64,000 bases of DNA from Symsagittifera roscoffensis (Eukaryota > Xenacoelomorpha > Acoela > Convolutidae), in the NCBI RefSeq assembly GCF_963678635.1, contig NC_087069.1, positions 28,622,776-28,686,775 on the forward strand, in the 5' to 3' direction. Positions 42,858 to 54,445 of this stretch are shown in pieces (positions within the stretch are counted from its first letter, which is position 1; every line of letters begins with the position of its first letter). The notes beneath the pieces were generated by a model that was not told the origin of the DNA, searched no databases, and saw nothing but the letters and a program-made list of their open reading frames with translations. The position numbers were made by a program, and so were the translations under genes.

Positions 42858-43098
42858 AATTAGAAGGAATTATTGTATCGCGTCCCGGTTGTTGAGCTCA
42901 GCTTAACAAGATCCTAAGGAGGGGGTCTTTTACTTTAGGGGTGGGAACTTGCGATCATTTACAAAATCCTAGAATAGGGGTCCTCCAAAAAATTAAGGAC
43001 CCCTTTCCTAGGATTTTGCTTTACGTGAGGACCCCCCCCCCCCCTTAGGAAGGACCCCCCCCCCCCCCTTAGGATCCGGGACACGATACAATACTACT
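42858..43098 (-). repeat. Right inverted terminal repeat
   Basis: Inverted counterpart of 24821-25052, ending CAATACTACT. It carries two C runs of 13 and 14 where the left copy has G runs of 6 and 8. The internal 11-mer pair is CGTCCC-type at the inner end and GGGACACGATA at the outer end. Confidence 0.92.
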
Positions 43099-43104
43099 TA
43101 CGGG
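43099..43104 (+). repeat. Right target-site duplication of the Polinton (TACGGG)
   Basis: Exact copy of the hexamer at 24815-24820, directly after the CAATACTACT terminus. Confidence 0.92.
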
Positions 43105-44340
43105 TCCTGAGGCCCCTCGAGGAGTCGTCCCATAAGGTAGACTTTACAGAATAAGTTGAGGAGAAAGAAAAGGCAGGAATCAGATCATTTGTCAAAAATC
43201 AGGTGAAGGACTTCAAGTTTATCTTTGACAAAATTACGTTTAGTGTTTTGTAAATATGAGATCAGTTGAGATTTTCACATATCTTTCAAGTTCTCTGGAA
43301 AAATACTATTGGCCGAAAAAAAATTGTAAAAGTTGAGCACTTTTACGCTAGCCGATTGTAATGAGCAGTTAGATCTAACAGATTTTGAACGTAACATTCC
43401 CAAGCTACGGGCACGTGTTTGTCTAGTTATTTAGTTGATTAGAATCCAAAAACTTTACTTGACAAAAATTTAACAAGTATTTGAAAAATAACTTCTTTAA
43501 ACTTCTTCCAAGTGTTTTTGATTTACTGAACTTCACTCATGCTTATTATTTCAATTATTATTGCAGATAGGTAGATGATCACTTAAAATTTATCCGCTGA
43601 AAATGAAGTCATTTGTTTTTTTTTCGACTGAGAACGTAGAAACAGCGCAAAAAAATGTGAACTGCTTCTACTTCGAAACGGGACTTTAAATTTTAAATTT
43701 CCGAGCAGAATAAAAGTTTACTTATTATTCCGGTTTTTGCAAAATGTGGTAATTTTTTTAAAGAAAAATTAACAAAATATCAAAGGAGTTTCGAGGGAAG
43801 TTTTTTTAAAAAATAGTTTTACCCAAAATAACTAGGTTTGGCCCTTTTCCAACTGTCTGTTGTTTAAGATTTTTTGATACCGAGAAAAATTCCTAAGAGG
43901 TACTCAGGCCAAAGTTGATCTACTGTGGTAAGACTTGTGATTTTTTAAGTTTGAATTCCAACCCAATTGTAAAAAAAAAACAAAAACGAAAGATGAAATG
44001 ACGAGGAACAACGTGAAATATACTTAGGATCCACCTTGGATGTTAATTTTTAATTTCCGAGCAAAATGCCAAAAAAAAACCTTTCGACCCAATTTAGTCT
44101 AGTGGTATACACTCTAACGGATAATGCGAACGCTAATTTTAATAGTAAAATGTGCAGGAGGGGGGAGGAAAAAGAGCCAACCCATTTTTATTAGAGCTCC
44201 AGTGCGGGTAAAATTGTCTCAACAACAAGAAAAACGCTCGTTTTATTTTACCGTAGCATTCTACAGCATCTTATGCCACCCCCCCCCCCCCCCCCTCTCA
44301 TCTTACAAAAATAAACTCACAGTTTAAATGGGTTATATTA
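43105..44340. other. Host intron 4 continued, non-coding
   Basis: Includes a copy of the dispersed repeat near 43640-43760 and a GGAGGGGGGAGGAAAAAGAGCC stretch near 44155, split only by description, resembling the hAT MITE terminus at 1930. A poly-C run lies near 44280. No gene was seen. Confidence 0.45.
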
Positions 44341-44772
44341 CAGGGGCGGATCTAGGATTTTCTCGAGGGGGGGGGGGATTTTCAAATAAAATCGAAAGTT
44401 TTGTCAACCTTTTTTTTAGGTCGACAGAAATGGTTTCCCGAGCTCTCTCAAAGCAGTAAAAAAAGCCTGTTTTGGTCAAAATTTCTACGCCGCAGTCAAA
44501 ATTTTGAAAAAAAAACAGGCCAAAAAAAAACGTTTTTAGGCACTTTTTGGAAAAATCCTACCAAAAAATTGAGTTTTTTCGGGGCGCACTCCCCCCTAAA
44601 AATTTGTATATATTGGAGCCCAAGGCGCCTTTAGAAAAAATTTTGGGTCCGTCAGCGAAAAATGGATATCCCAAAATAGTACAAATGGGGGACCCTTTGG
44701 GTCTGCAGGGTGTCGAATCATTGAGGGAGGAGGGAAAGGCGTCCAACCCCCCCACCCCTAAATCCGCCCCTG
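44341..44772. mobile_element. hAT MITE with perfect 8-bp target duplication
   Basis: 432 bp with ends CAGGGGCGGATCTAG and CTAAATCCGCCCCTG, flanked by TTATATTA at 44333-44340 and 44773-44780. CAGGGGCGG is a very common hAT terminus. It has no transposase, so it is non-autonomous. It lies 83 bp upstream of host exon 5, close to its acceptor. It is distinct from the MITE family at 1717. Confidence 0.93.
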
Positions 44773-44855
44773 TTATATTACTTGGTTGGGGTTTATGAAG
44801 TGGAAAATCTTGCACAAATTAATATTTTCTTATTTTTGTTTGCTTTTCCGAACAG

Positions 44856-45026
44856 GAGAATCATCATCAAATGCTGGCTTCCAGTTTTACTCTGGCGACT
44901 CCATCCAGAAACTGAAGGAAAAGAATGCAGCCGAGGAACAGTTCCAGCAGTACCTGAGGTCCAAAATGAGCACTGGCACTTTGGATGAAGTTCCGCAGAA
45001 TGTGCAACCCACGTCCAACAATGCAG
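44856..45026 (+). CDS. Host gene exon 5 (phase 1-1 cassette)
   Basis: Acceptor TTCCGAACAG at 44855, donor GCAG|GTACGG at 45027. The exon is 171 nt, a multiple of three, phase 1 at both ends. It begins ESSSNAGFQFYSGDSIQKLK and continues with a charged helix (EKNAAEEQFQQYLRSKMSTG), the least disordered-looking part of the protein, possibly a short coiled or oligomerising segment. It is preceded by the hAT MITE and the whole 31-kb intron. Confidence 0.7.
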
Positions 45027-47589
45027 GTACGGTTTTCAAAAAAATTGGACCCCTCTATGACGTTTAACAAGAGTTAAAACTACAAAAACATTTAACCGAA
45101 ATTAGGACACTTTTACTTAAATAACAAAAATAATCACTTACTGACAAACTCTCGGTTAAATCGAAGCGCACTTAAATGCTTGAGGTAAACCACAGGTATA
45201 CATCTTTGAGATATATTCAAAATAAAATTTGGATTGCAAAAAACTCCAACGGGTGTTTCAGGAACGTTTTCATAACGAGTTAGATTTTTTGTTTTGTCGA
45301 GTCAATTGTTGAGAGCAATCAAGCTCCAACTAAATTCGGCTCGTAGCAAAAAAAAACCAATTTCAGTTTTCGAGCACCAAAGCTTTCACAACGTTTGACA
45401 ACGTCATCATGAAAAGATTAATGGGATTGGGTTTTTTATTAATTTTTTTTAGACGATTTGAAAATTTTATCACTATTTCAAAAAAACTAGTTTTGCGCAA
45501 AAACTACCCCACCGAATTTTAAAAAAAAGGGGGAGTTCCGCCTACTACACTGTGTGCCTGCGTAAGTCTTTAGGCTTTCTTTACCCTACCCCAATTTCTG
45601 CGGCCTTCGAAATAGTGTGGGGGTAAATTTTGACCCATATTTTTGGATCTCTTACGTTTTCTCGAAAACTACCCTCCAAAATTTGAGGTTTTGGGTTTAA
45701 TGGATTAAACAGGTTTTGTTAAACTCTCTTGCATTAGTGGCTACGACTAAACTTTTTGGTTTTTCTTAAAAACCACGCTCCCAAAACTAAAATTTTGGTT
45801 TCCTTGATTAGAACGGGTTGTGAGATGCTTCTCTGAAGAAGCAGTTACGCCTAAAAAAATTTTAGACAACAAGTTCATAGGAAAAGTCACAGGAGAAGTC
45901 AAATTTTCGATTTTTTACCGTGTTTTGAAATTGTTTGACTTTTCTCATAAACCACCCTCCGAATCTGAGATTTTGGTTTCAATGGGTTCAATGAGTTATG
46001 AAAAGTTTTCCTGTTAGGATAGAGTCAGGACCAATTTTTTACAAAAAAAAGTTATGACCCTCGGAAAGGTCAATGTGTTGAATTCTTGTCCATTTTTGTG
46101 ATACATTTTGACTTCTCGAAAACAACTCAATCTGATATCAAGGATAATCCCGGCAACACGTTGTGATAAACGAACCTGCATAAGATGCTGTGCTTTAAAT
46201 TTTGAACAAAAAAAAACGTTTCTGCGAAAAATCCGGAATCACAAAAATCCGGAATCCCGCATCAGTACAACGAATAGAAAAATTATCAAACAGGTACCAC
46301 CCGCTGTAGCTGGGCCTGCAGCATTTCACGGAAAACTATATTCTCCAGAACATACGCTTTCCAATGAAAGAAATTTTTAAACTGTAATCTAGAATTGAGG
46401 AGTGTCCACAGAATAAGAAGATACCTTTTGACAGCTTTTTTGAAAAAAAAAATATTGATAAATTGGAAAAATTCAACGCAAAAAAAATTGGAAACAAAAT
46501 CAATTAAAAGCTGATTTAAATTATCAGGAAAAAATGAAAAACATAGGAAACTTAAAGAGTTTTTCATAAATTGGGTTAAGATTTGACAAAAAAAAATGGA
46601 AACAAAAGTTGCTCAAAAATTTGTCACTAATAACATAGTCAATTTTTATTGCAAAATTCGTGACCTAAACTCAACTCGATATTAGGTCATTTTGATTTTT
46701 TTATTTAATCAAAAAGTACGCCAAAACAAACGGCAGTTGACGACAGAACCAAAGGAGCCTTTTACACGGTTATGACCAAATTAAAAATTTATCCAAAGTT
46801 TTACGCAAATTTACGATGTGTTTCTAAAAAATCTATTTCGAACATTGTTAGAAAAATTACCTTTTTGACTGAAAACATGTTGTCTTACAAAACAAAACAG
46901 ATACTTTAAGATTTTACCTTTCTAAATTTTTAAGATTTGATTTATACATGTTTCATCATTGTTTTGTAAGTTCTAGCAAATTTCTTGATTAATTGAAAAA
47001 GCCAAAAAAACCCATTTTGGAGGTAAATTTTTGGTTGCATTTTTCTCTAAACAAATTGCACCAATCTAAAAACTCAAAAAAAAACTTTAGATTGCATCTT
47101 TTTTTGTCAACTCCTAACTTAACTTGAGAAAAACGCGTTAAAAGTTTCCAATGTATTTCTTTGGTGCGGTTAAGTTAAATTGGGATTGAAGAAAAATTGC
47201 AATGGTCATGAATTTTCGTATGAGAATGTAATGCGTTTTTCTAGCTCGTCCATTTTGATTTAACATAAAAATTGTGATGATTATTTAAGGAAAAAAATTA
47301 ATCAAAAGAATTCAAAAAACCAAACAGAAACTCAATGCTTGGAAAAATGTTCGTACTGTTTTCAAAAAATCAAAACCAAAAAATTTTAATTTCTAAATGA
47401 ATCTCAATAATTAGAAGACAAAAACATTATCCAGATTTTTTGATCTTACGTTTTCTGAAACAGAGAAAGGAGTTCTATAATGATAAAAGTTCTAATCTGT
47501 GATCTTTGTTGAACCCTCGAGGAGCTCTACATGCATTCCTTTTTCTTACGAATTAGTTCTACAGAGTAAATTAGGTTGCATGTTTGTTT
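45027..47589. other. Host intron 5, first part, with degenerate repeats
   Basis: Between about 45490 and 45980 a loose tandem repeat of 125-170 bp recurs, recognisable by CGAAAACTACCCTCCAAAAT and related forms followed by TTTTGGTTT. The rest is AT-rich and non-coding. Confidence 0.45.
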
Positions 47590-48300
47590 TCTCCTTCTAG
47601 TGACAAGTGTTTTTATCCAAATTATGTTGGAGAACAAAGTTTTGGTAAGTTACTGTTGGATCCTTTTTGGAAAAACTGTTATGCAGCTGTCAGTAGCAAA
47701 ACAAACCAATTAAGACATTTGGCACTGAAAAATTTAATCATATCCCAAATGAAGAATAAAAAATTGAGAAAACTCAACACTGAGCCCTGTGGTACGCTAA
47801 TAGAAACAGATGAAATTTGACATGTTTTCTTTCCTACAGCATCAAGTTGATTTTTTATGAGATAAAAACGATTGGATTAAGTTCCCAACAACTCCTTTGA
47901 TACTCATACAGTGCATATTATAGAGAAATATTCTGTGCTTTACTTACATCAAGAAACACGCTGTAAGTTCTGTATCCGTTGTCAATTTTCTTCTGAATTG
48001 ATTCACCCAACTGTAAAACTGCTTGTACTGATGAGCAATTTTTTCCAAAACCAAACTGAGACTTGCATAAAATTTTATTGAGTCATTAATTTAAGACATT
48101 AACATAACTAAAATGTTCTCCAGATTTTTACCGAGGGAAGTCAGATGAGACAGAGGACGAAGTTTTGATATTACATTCAGGTCACCGGACTTATGTATAG
48201 GCACAAGTTTTGGAGTTTTGAATGGTTCTGGGAAAAATCGTTTGAAACATTTATTCAAAAGAATGAATGAGTATTCTGACAGTATAGGAGACGAAATCTG
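47590..48300 (-). pseudogene. Decayed non-LTR (LINE) reverse transcriptase fragment
   Basis: On the minus strand the translation in shifting frames gives KLVPIHKSGDLNVISKLRPL (fingers/palm motif 1-2), LTSLGKNLENI, then a QFGFGKNCSSVQAVLQ-like QFGF/R box, VFLDVSKA-like text, and ISVPQGSVL (motif B-type). These are in the correct order for a non-LTR reverse transcriptase of the CR1/Jockey group. Many stops and gaps show it is dead. It lies in host intron 5. Confidence 0.75.
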
Positions 48301-48463
48301 ATCTTGATTTTGATTGAGTATTCTAACTTGACTATTTCAGTGGTGCCTACTGCGACAAGAAACATAGAATTTTGATTAAACAGTATCTATTCTGTGAACA
48401 TTTTTTTAAAACCATCTTATGTATTTTTGGCTATAAATTTAAAACCTGACAAATTTTCAACAG

Positions 48464-51030
48464 CTGCGGCGTCAACCGACAGAGAAGATGTCGAGCCAAA
48501 CCGCATCTGGAACGACGAGATGGCCGGAGACTCCAAGCAGCCAGAAAGATCTTCGGTAAACATTGAAGAGGCAGAACTGAACCGAATTTGGGATGATAGC
48601 CAAAAAGAGCAACCTTCGGGCGTCTGTGCCGGATCTCAGCAATCAGCAACTTCGACTACCGAAGTTTTCCCGCCAAAAGTGACTCATAGACGCTACTCAC
48701 AACGCTCACCTGATCCGAACAAACGAATCATTGTCGAAGAAACGATACGAGAAGAAAAAACGATAACTGTTAAAAATGTTGGAGGAAAATTAAACGGCGT
48801 AGGTTCGATTCCAGCTCCGGATCCAGCTCATGTTCCGGCGCCGGCTCCAGCTCATGTTCCGGCGCCGGCTCCAGTTCCGGTTCCAACTCCAACTCCAGCT
48901 CCGGTTCCGGTTCCGGCTCCGGCTCCAGCTCATGTTCCTGCTCCAGCTCATGTTCCGACTCCAGCTCATGTTCCTGCTGCAGATCGGATTCCGGTGAGCT
49001 CACCCGGCGTAGGCTCGAAACTGCCTCCAACTCCAACTCCGGCTGCTCAGCGATCTAGTTTCAGAAACCCTTCAATTCGAATCAATGACAGTTCATATAA
49101 CTCAAATCGGCCCACAAGTGGAAGTAGCTTTAAATCAGGGGGTTTATCGCCGGCTAACTCAAAGCATTCGTCAAACTTAAGACCAGCGGAAAACGACCGT
49201 CAGTTTAACGCTCACTCGAGGCATTCAAACCGATTCTCAAATCAGATGCAAAACAAACCGATTGATAAGCCGAAAGACTTCAGCGTGGCTAGTTTGTCGA
49301 AAATAACTGAAGCTTCAAAAAGTACTGACTCGGAATTTCAACCAATCAGAAAAGACGAATATATGGAAGATTTGACTACACCGGACAGTAGCGAAACCCT
49401 TGGTAACAATGAGGCGAACACTCGAAAGGACGAAACATTGACAGAACGTTATGTAATTCCAGCTCGGAGACGAACTTCGGGCGAAGTTCAGAATTGCGAA
49501 AGTAGTAGTCGGGAGCCGTATATTATACCGAGACTAGACCAAGCAGGCGATACAAGTGTAGATAGTTCGACTTCCGAAAGTTCTACTTGGAGTTTAACTG
49601 GAATGATCAAAAAGTATAGTAGTTTTTTGAAAAATCCTGAAAAAATAACCCCGTTTCGGTTCTCAGATGAAAAACATAAGCAGCAAAACTCAACCATGGG
49701 TCATTCTCAGGGTAATCTTTCTCAAGGTCATCATTCCCAAGGTCATGAACCTCAAAGTCAATATTTTCAAGGTCATGAACCTCAAAGTCAGCATAACCAA
49801 GGTAATTCTCAAGGTCCTCATTCGTCAATTACTGACGGAGGTCAAGGGACATACGGATCCTTCAGGGTCGGCGAGAATCCCGCAAGGCCTCAAGAATCAA
49901 ACAAAATCGAAGGCACGTACGGTTCCATATTAGTGGGTGTTGACAATCGTAGAAAGTCTTCTAGAAATCAGTTCGACGAGCCATTTTCAAGTCATCGAGT
50001 CTCTGAATCTCAATACGCTAGTCGCCTAGATACTAGCAATCTAGAAGGAACTTATCGGTCGATTAAGATAGGTGTTAAAAATCCAAGACAAGGTTATCTC
50101 TCTAAGGGAGCTTCGGAAAGTCAGTCACTCACAAAAAAGGACTATCAAAATATTTACGATGACCGCATGAGACGATCAGAATCTAGGAACACTGCGTCTA
50201 ATGTTGTTTCGGGACACGGTCGAACCCAAAACAGAAGTCAACAATTTTTAGAAGATGCTTACGAGAACCAAAACGCGGCATCTTCAATTGGAGTACCAGA
50301 AAATTCTGGATTGAACGACGATGTCCAGAGAGCATTACAGATTACTACAAAACAAGCCAGTCGAGATGCGCTTCAAAGTTCCAGAGAGGATTCTTCACAT
50401 CAGTACAATACTAGGAGTAAGAATATACCCAATCCGGGATGGACTGGCCAGCCCGAAGCTGCTAAGTATTCTGGGAATTACAACGCCGGATCTTCAAGTG
50501 GAATACCAAATGATTCCAGATTTGCAAAGGATGAACAGACAGATCTAGATATCTCTACAAAACAAGCCGGTCGAAATGCACAACGGAATTCCAGAGAAGA
50601 TTCTTTAAATCAACACTATAGCAGAAGTAAAATTTTGCCCAATCCGGGATGGACAAGCCAGTCCCAAGGTGCCAAAAATGCTGGAAACTACAAAGCCGGA
50701 GCTTCAAGTAGAATACCAGTTGATTCAAGATTTGTAGACAATACCCAGACAGGCTCAGATATCGATACAAAGCAAGCCGGTCAAGATGAATATAAGAATT
50801 CCAGAGAGGTTTATTCTCATCATTACTATACTAGTACTAAGATTTTGCCAAACCCAGGACGGACAGGCCAGTACCAAGATTCCAGGTATTCCGGGCATTA
50901 CGAGAAAGACCTTCCGGAGGAATCTGAACCAATAGATGAAACTGGTAAAAGTTATTCTCTCGTTACCAAAACAATTTTTGTTCAAAAAACGAATCCGAAG
51001 AAATACGAACCCGAAAAAAAACCAAATTAA
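48464..51030 (+). CDS. Host gene exon 6: giant low-complexity exon
   Basis: Acceptor TTTTCAACAG at 48463, entering phase 1. The frame is open for 2567 nt to TAA 51028-51030, or may leave earlier at G|GTAAAAG (50945), which fits exon 7's phase. It contains a Pro/Ala/Val/His-rich tract (AHVPAPAPAHVPAPAPVPVP region, 48800-48990), then disordered Ser/Arg-rich sequence. A (Q/E)GTYGSI-type motif follows, spaced three times (49840-50080). Last come about four tandem copies of a 62-residue unit with TKQASRDALQSSREDS and NPGWTGQ boxes (50310-50900). The number and similarity of the repeats suggest expansion. No domain was recognised. Confidence 0.7.
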
Positions 51031-51779
51031 GGTAAATTTTTTCTGGTCTCATTTTCTGGTCGTTGAGCGAAAAGCAAAAACAAAGAGATATATTTAGGTC
51101 TCTGTCAATCCTAAACTGCCAATTTGCCGGAAAAAATTTCGAATCTAATGGTTGACACAAAACATATTCAAAACATAATCGAGCTAAATTACTACCGTCT
51201 ACTCAGTCTAAGACTTTTATTAAGATCTATACCAGAGAACGGTTGACCTTGACTGTACTGAATGTTACAGTAACATATAGCAAACATAACACTCGTTCCC
51301 CCAACAATATCTTTTCTTTTCTTTGTTCATTTTCTTTCCAAAATTTCACACCCAATAACCCACACTATAGCGTCAGGGAGAAATTTCAAATGTTTCCGCA
51401 ATATGTTACCTACAATGAGTTTGAATTTTTTTTTTGCAAAACCGTAACAATTTTTCAAACAGTGTCAGCCATTTCAATTTTTTTCAATTCCTCGAAAACA
51501 ACAAAAAGTTGATTTTTCAGTTCATGTGATATAAAATGCAGTTTTTAATTTTTTTTTGGAAAACTTTGATCAGCAATAGAGAGGTTCTTCTTCAGCGCTT
51601 CTCTTGGCCATAAATTCAGTGTAAATTGCTTTTTGAATAAACTCTTGGAAGAACTCATAGTTTGCTAATATAAAAAAGGTGATCCTTTAAAAAGGCTCAC
51701 ATATTCAATATAAAGCTGGACTTATCAAATCCATCCTCCACATGCATGGCTTTCAAGAACCAAAAAAAAATTTTTTTAG
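51031..51779. other. Host intron 6
   Basis: Non-coding AT-rich region ending in a TTTTTTTAG acceptor at 51779. If exon 6 splices at 50945 the intron includes 50945-51030 as well. Confidence 0.45.
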
Positions 51780-52441
51780 CCAAGGTTAACGAAGAGCCCA
51801 GCGGCGAGACTGAAGACGTCTCCTCGGATGAACCCAACGACGAAGCGCCGGCCGAAGTGGATGAAAACAACAACTACGTCACCCGGAATGCAACCCACGA
51901 CTCAAAATACCACGAAGACCCGAACGAAGCTGAGCATCCGGCATTGTCTGTAGATCCGAGCGAAATGACCCAACAAGAAGCTTCCGCAACCGAGGGTGTT
52001 TACGAGATCAACACGGGTATGTACCAAAATCAATCACAAAAAGGACTCAGGTCTCCGTACGAACTGACAGTTCCACCGCCGACAGCTGGCAGGTCCAAGT
52101 CCAAAACTCTGCATTCGTCCAGCAAAAGGTCCAGAACAGCAGAACCGACCGTAAAGAAATCAAAAACCGAAATCCGAAGGGCAACTCCGAAATCTACAAA
52201 ACGAAGTCCATCGCAACAGTCTGCTAAAATCTCATCGAAAACTGTAAAAACTCGCCATTATTCAGGTCAATTAAATACAAAACGAAGCCGATCGGTTTCG
52301 CCAGACAAATTGATTTCAGGACGCCGAGTCATTAAGCTGGCTAGAATCTGTGTTTTGGCTAATTGCGGAGACCATTCCGAGTGTCCGCTTAGAAAAGGGT
52401 TGAAAGCGAGTGGGATGCCTTTTGAAGACTTTGAATGCTAG
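51780..52441 (+). CDS. Host gene exon 7 (C-terminal exon)
   Basis: Acceptor at 51779, entering phase 1, open to TAG at 52439-52441. The N-terminal part is acidic (EEPSGETEDVSSDEPNDEAP), the middle Ser/Lys/Arg-rich with basic clusters (SKRSRTAEPTVKKSKTEIRR, possible nuclear localisation). The end has four closely spaced cysteines (CVLANCGDHSEC, then FEC), which might bind metal or form a knob. The summed frame of exons 1-7 with the alternative donors is open for about 2126 codons. The identity is unknown. Confidence 0.62.
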
Positions 52442-52742
52442 ATGTTTCTTTATTAAAAAAAAATAGATATGTTTTTGATATTTCTTATTTGTAGATTTTT
52501 CTAGACTTCTTTGAAAGTGTCTTTGTCGAACAAAGTGAGATATATCAATTTGATATGCTAAAAATTTGATATTTTGAAATGCAAGGCAAAGGAGAACAAG
52601 CGCATGATTTCGCTCAATGTCTGGTTCTAACATAATCTCTGATTCACCTCGTTGTTTTAAGGTACGATTTGATTCATTTTTCATCATAAGTCGTGTGTTG
52701 CTTTTTTTTCACAAAAGGATCCTTGAAATTATTTTCACAGAG
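52442..52742. other. 3' flank of the host gene
   Basis: AT-rich and non-coding. A TTTATTAAAAAAAAA stretch near 52450 could be part of the 3' end. No canonical AATAAA was noticed close to the stop. Confidence 0.35.
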
Positions 52743-53247
52743 TAGTATAAACTAAAACAAGACTGCTCGTATCAGGGCGAAGCCTTGAATGTTCCGACTG
52801 CCTTTTAAAGTCTATGGAGCACAAAGTAACATGAAAAAATTTAAAGTTTTAAAAAATTGAGAAAAAATTAAAACTTAAGTACAAAGTGATAAATTGTACC
52901 AATCAATTATGCAAATTGTAGCAAATCAATTATGGCAAAAAAGGCTCATTTAAACAATTTGGAACCATTTCTAAGATGGATAAAATATCCGCCTACGATT
53001 TAATAGCGCAATCTTGACAATATGATTTGTCTCAAATTGTCCAAAATGACAACCTTTAAACCCCAATAACTTAATAAAAAATGATCACAGGTGAAATATC
53101 GTTTCGAAATTAAGCTCATGACAACAACACTTTTTGAATGATATGAAAAATTCCGTCTCAGATGGCTAGCTAAAAAGTCGAAATTTTTCTGAAGAAGAAA
53201 AAACCCACCCCGAGCACAATCATTCCTTTACTTTCGTTACAAAATGG
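52743..53247 (-). repeat. Dispersed repeat, copy B
   Basis: Inverted relative to 10405-10950, with the same AAGACTGCTCGTATCAGGGC block and ...CCACCCCGAGCACAA block. The two copies flank most of the host gene. Confidence 0.75.
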
Positions 53248-54242
53248 TAACAAAAGTACTAATTCAACTCTAGATCAATTTCATACTGTACGAAGTATTA
53301 ACAATTATCCGTTGCAATTTCTAAATTTTAACAAAAATGGATGCAGCATAAAAACCGCAATATAGTTAAATTCCTGTTTGTCGCGCTTAATGCAGCTAAA
53401 TTGTAGTCGCAATTACGGAACCAAAACAGACCCCACGTGTTCTCGCTGACATTAAGTTTGAACTATAAAAAGACAGCAAGTTAAAAACGAAACCTGCACC
53501 GAACAAATTCCTTAATTCTGTCAAGAAAAACTTACCAGGTTTGACCAAAAATGCTTGTCATTTAATTTTCATATGAGAATTCGTAGAACTCCAAAGACAC
53601 AGAAAACGTTAAGAAAATTTTAAGATGAGCGTTATTTTGTTCATGGAAATTGTAAGATAAGCATTTTTTCATTGGCCAAAATACCTTTTTTAAATTTGTT
53701 TCAAGACCGAACACAAGTGACTAAAACCATGGTTTACTCAAAACCAAAGGGTGAATGTTCTGGCATTTACAATGCATAGGAAACGACTTGGGTTGTGTAA
53801 TAGTTCTCCTCGCAAAACATGTACCGAAATCATCAAAGTTTTAGTTTTTGGCATAAATGTAAAGTCATACAAAAAAAAGGAATGTTTAGCCTGTTAGAAA
53901 AAAAATTGTTCAGAGAAACGGAAAAAAAATCCAATTTACCACGTTTTGATTACGTTATGCAGACAAAAATTAAAATTTGTATGCCAAAAATTATTTTGAA
54001 TTATTTGTATGCCAAAACTTTTATGCCAAATTATTTTTTAAAAATGAGGCAGTTTCGATACTACTTGCAAAAAATTTTGTTTCCGCCATCAAAAAAAATA
54101 AACCCTACAATTTTCATATACGTTATTTGTATGCTAACCATTTTTTCAAAAAAAAGAAACTTAGTTTTTTTTTCATTGCCAGACTGTTTTATTTGGTTCA
54201 ACTAACCTCAGAAACTAGTTCGAATCTTTTTTTAATAATTTT
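53248..54242. other. AT-rich non-coding stretch
   Basis: Contains a short piece (53640-53665) resembling the tail of the SINE-like element just downstream (GGAAATTGTAAGATAAGCAT). The 128-aa ORF at 53819 is Lys/Phe/Ile-rich, with no recognised domain and a random-looking composition. Confidence 0.4.
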
Positions 54243-54445
54243 TTAAATTGTATGAAAATTGTATGACTAGGATTTTTCCATACATTTGATGTGTGGAAAT
54301 GCATGATAAGCTTTCTCGGTGTATGGAATTGTAAGATAAGCATTTTCGGATTTTGGAGGTCAACCCGGGTAACGTCTATACTAAATATCTGTCCGGACCT
54401 CCCGGTTGATTGACGGGATGTTAACCACTAGATCGCATGACTTGA
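54243..54445 (-). mobile_element. tRNA-derived SINE-like element
   Basis: On the minus strand a head with TAGTGGTTAACATCCCGTCA (A-box-like, as in tRNA-Asp/Val) is followed by CCGGGAGGTC. A GGGTTGACCTCC segment lies in B-box position, then a tail of ATACATTTGATG / CATACAATTTTCATACAATTT repeats. A 3' part of the same sequence recurs at 56590-56665 on the plus strand and in its duplicate at 58738. It is degenerate as a tRNA. Confidence 0.5.

Larger units (their letters stand above)
24821..43098 (+). mobile_element. Complete Polinton/Maverick (adintovirus-like) element, 18,278 bp
   Basis: The ends are AGTAGTATTG and CAATACTACT with inverted terminal repeats of about 235 bp and a perfect TACGGG target duplication. 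Inside are the hallmark Polinton/adintovirus genes: protein-primed DNA polymerase B, retroviral-type integrase, FtsK/HerA packaging ATPase, adenain-like protease, hexon-like major capsid protein and penton. The element also has smaller conserved proteins. Most plus-strand genes overlap by a few bases, like a virus genome. Only one inactivating change was noticed (TGA in the penton gene). It lies within a host intron, in the host gene's orientation. Confidence 0.96.
13495..44855. other. Host intron 4 (31.4 kb), a transposon landing zone
   Basis: Donor GTGAGC at 13495 and acceptor CCGAACAG ending at 44855. It contains, in order, a decayed LTR retroelement, a minisatellite, a decayed copia element, the complete Polinton and a hAT MITE. 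Apart from the Polinton genes I saw no intact gene. The Polinton lies in the same orientation as the host gene. Confidence 0.6.

Noticed and set aside
46108-46380. 90-codon ORF in host intron 5
   Set aside because: No domain, no splice-site support and no phase match to the neighbouring host exons.
53819-54205. 128-codon ORF
   Set aside because: Lys/Phe/Ile/Asn-rich composition typical of AT-rich random sequence, with no splice signals and no recognisable motif.
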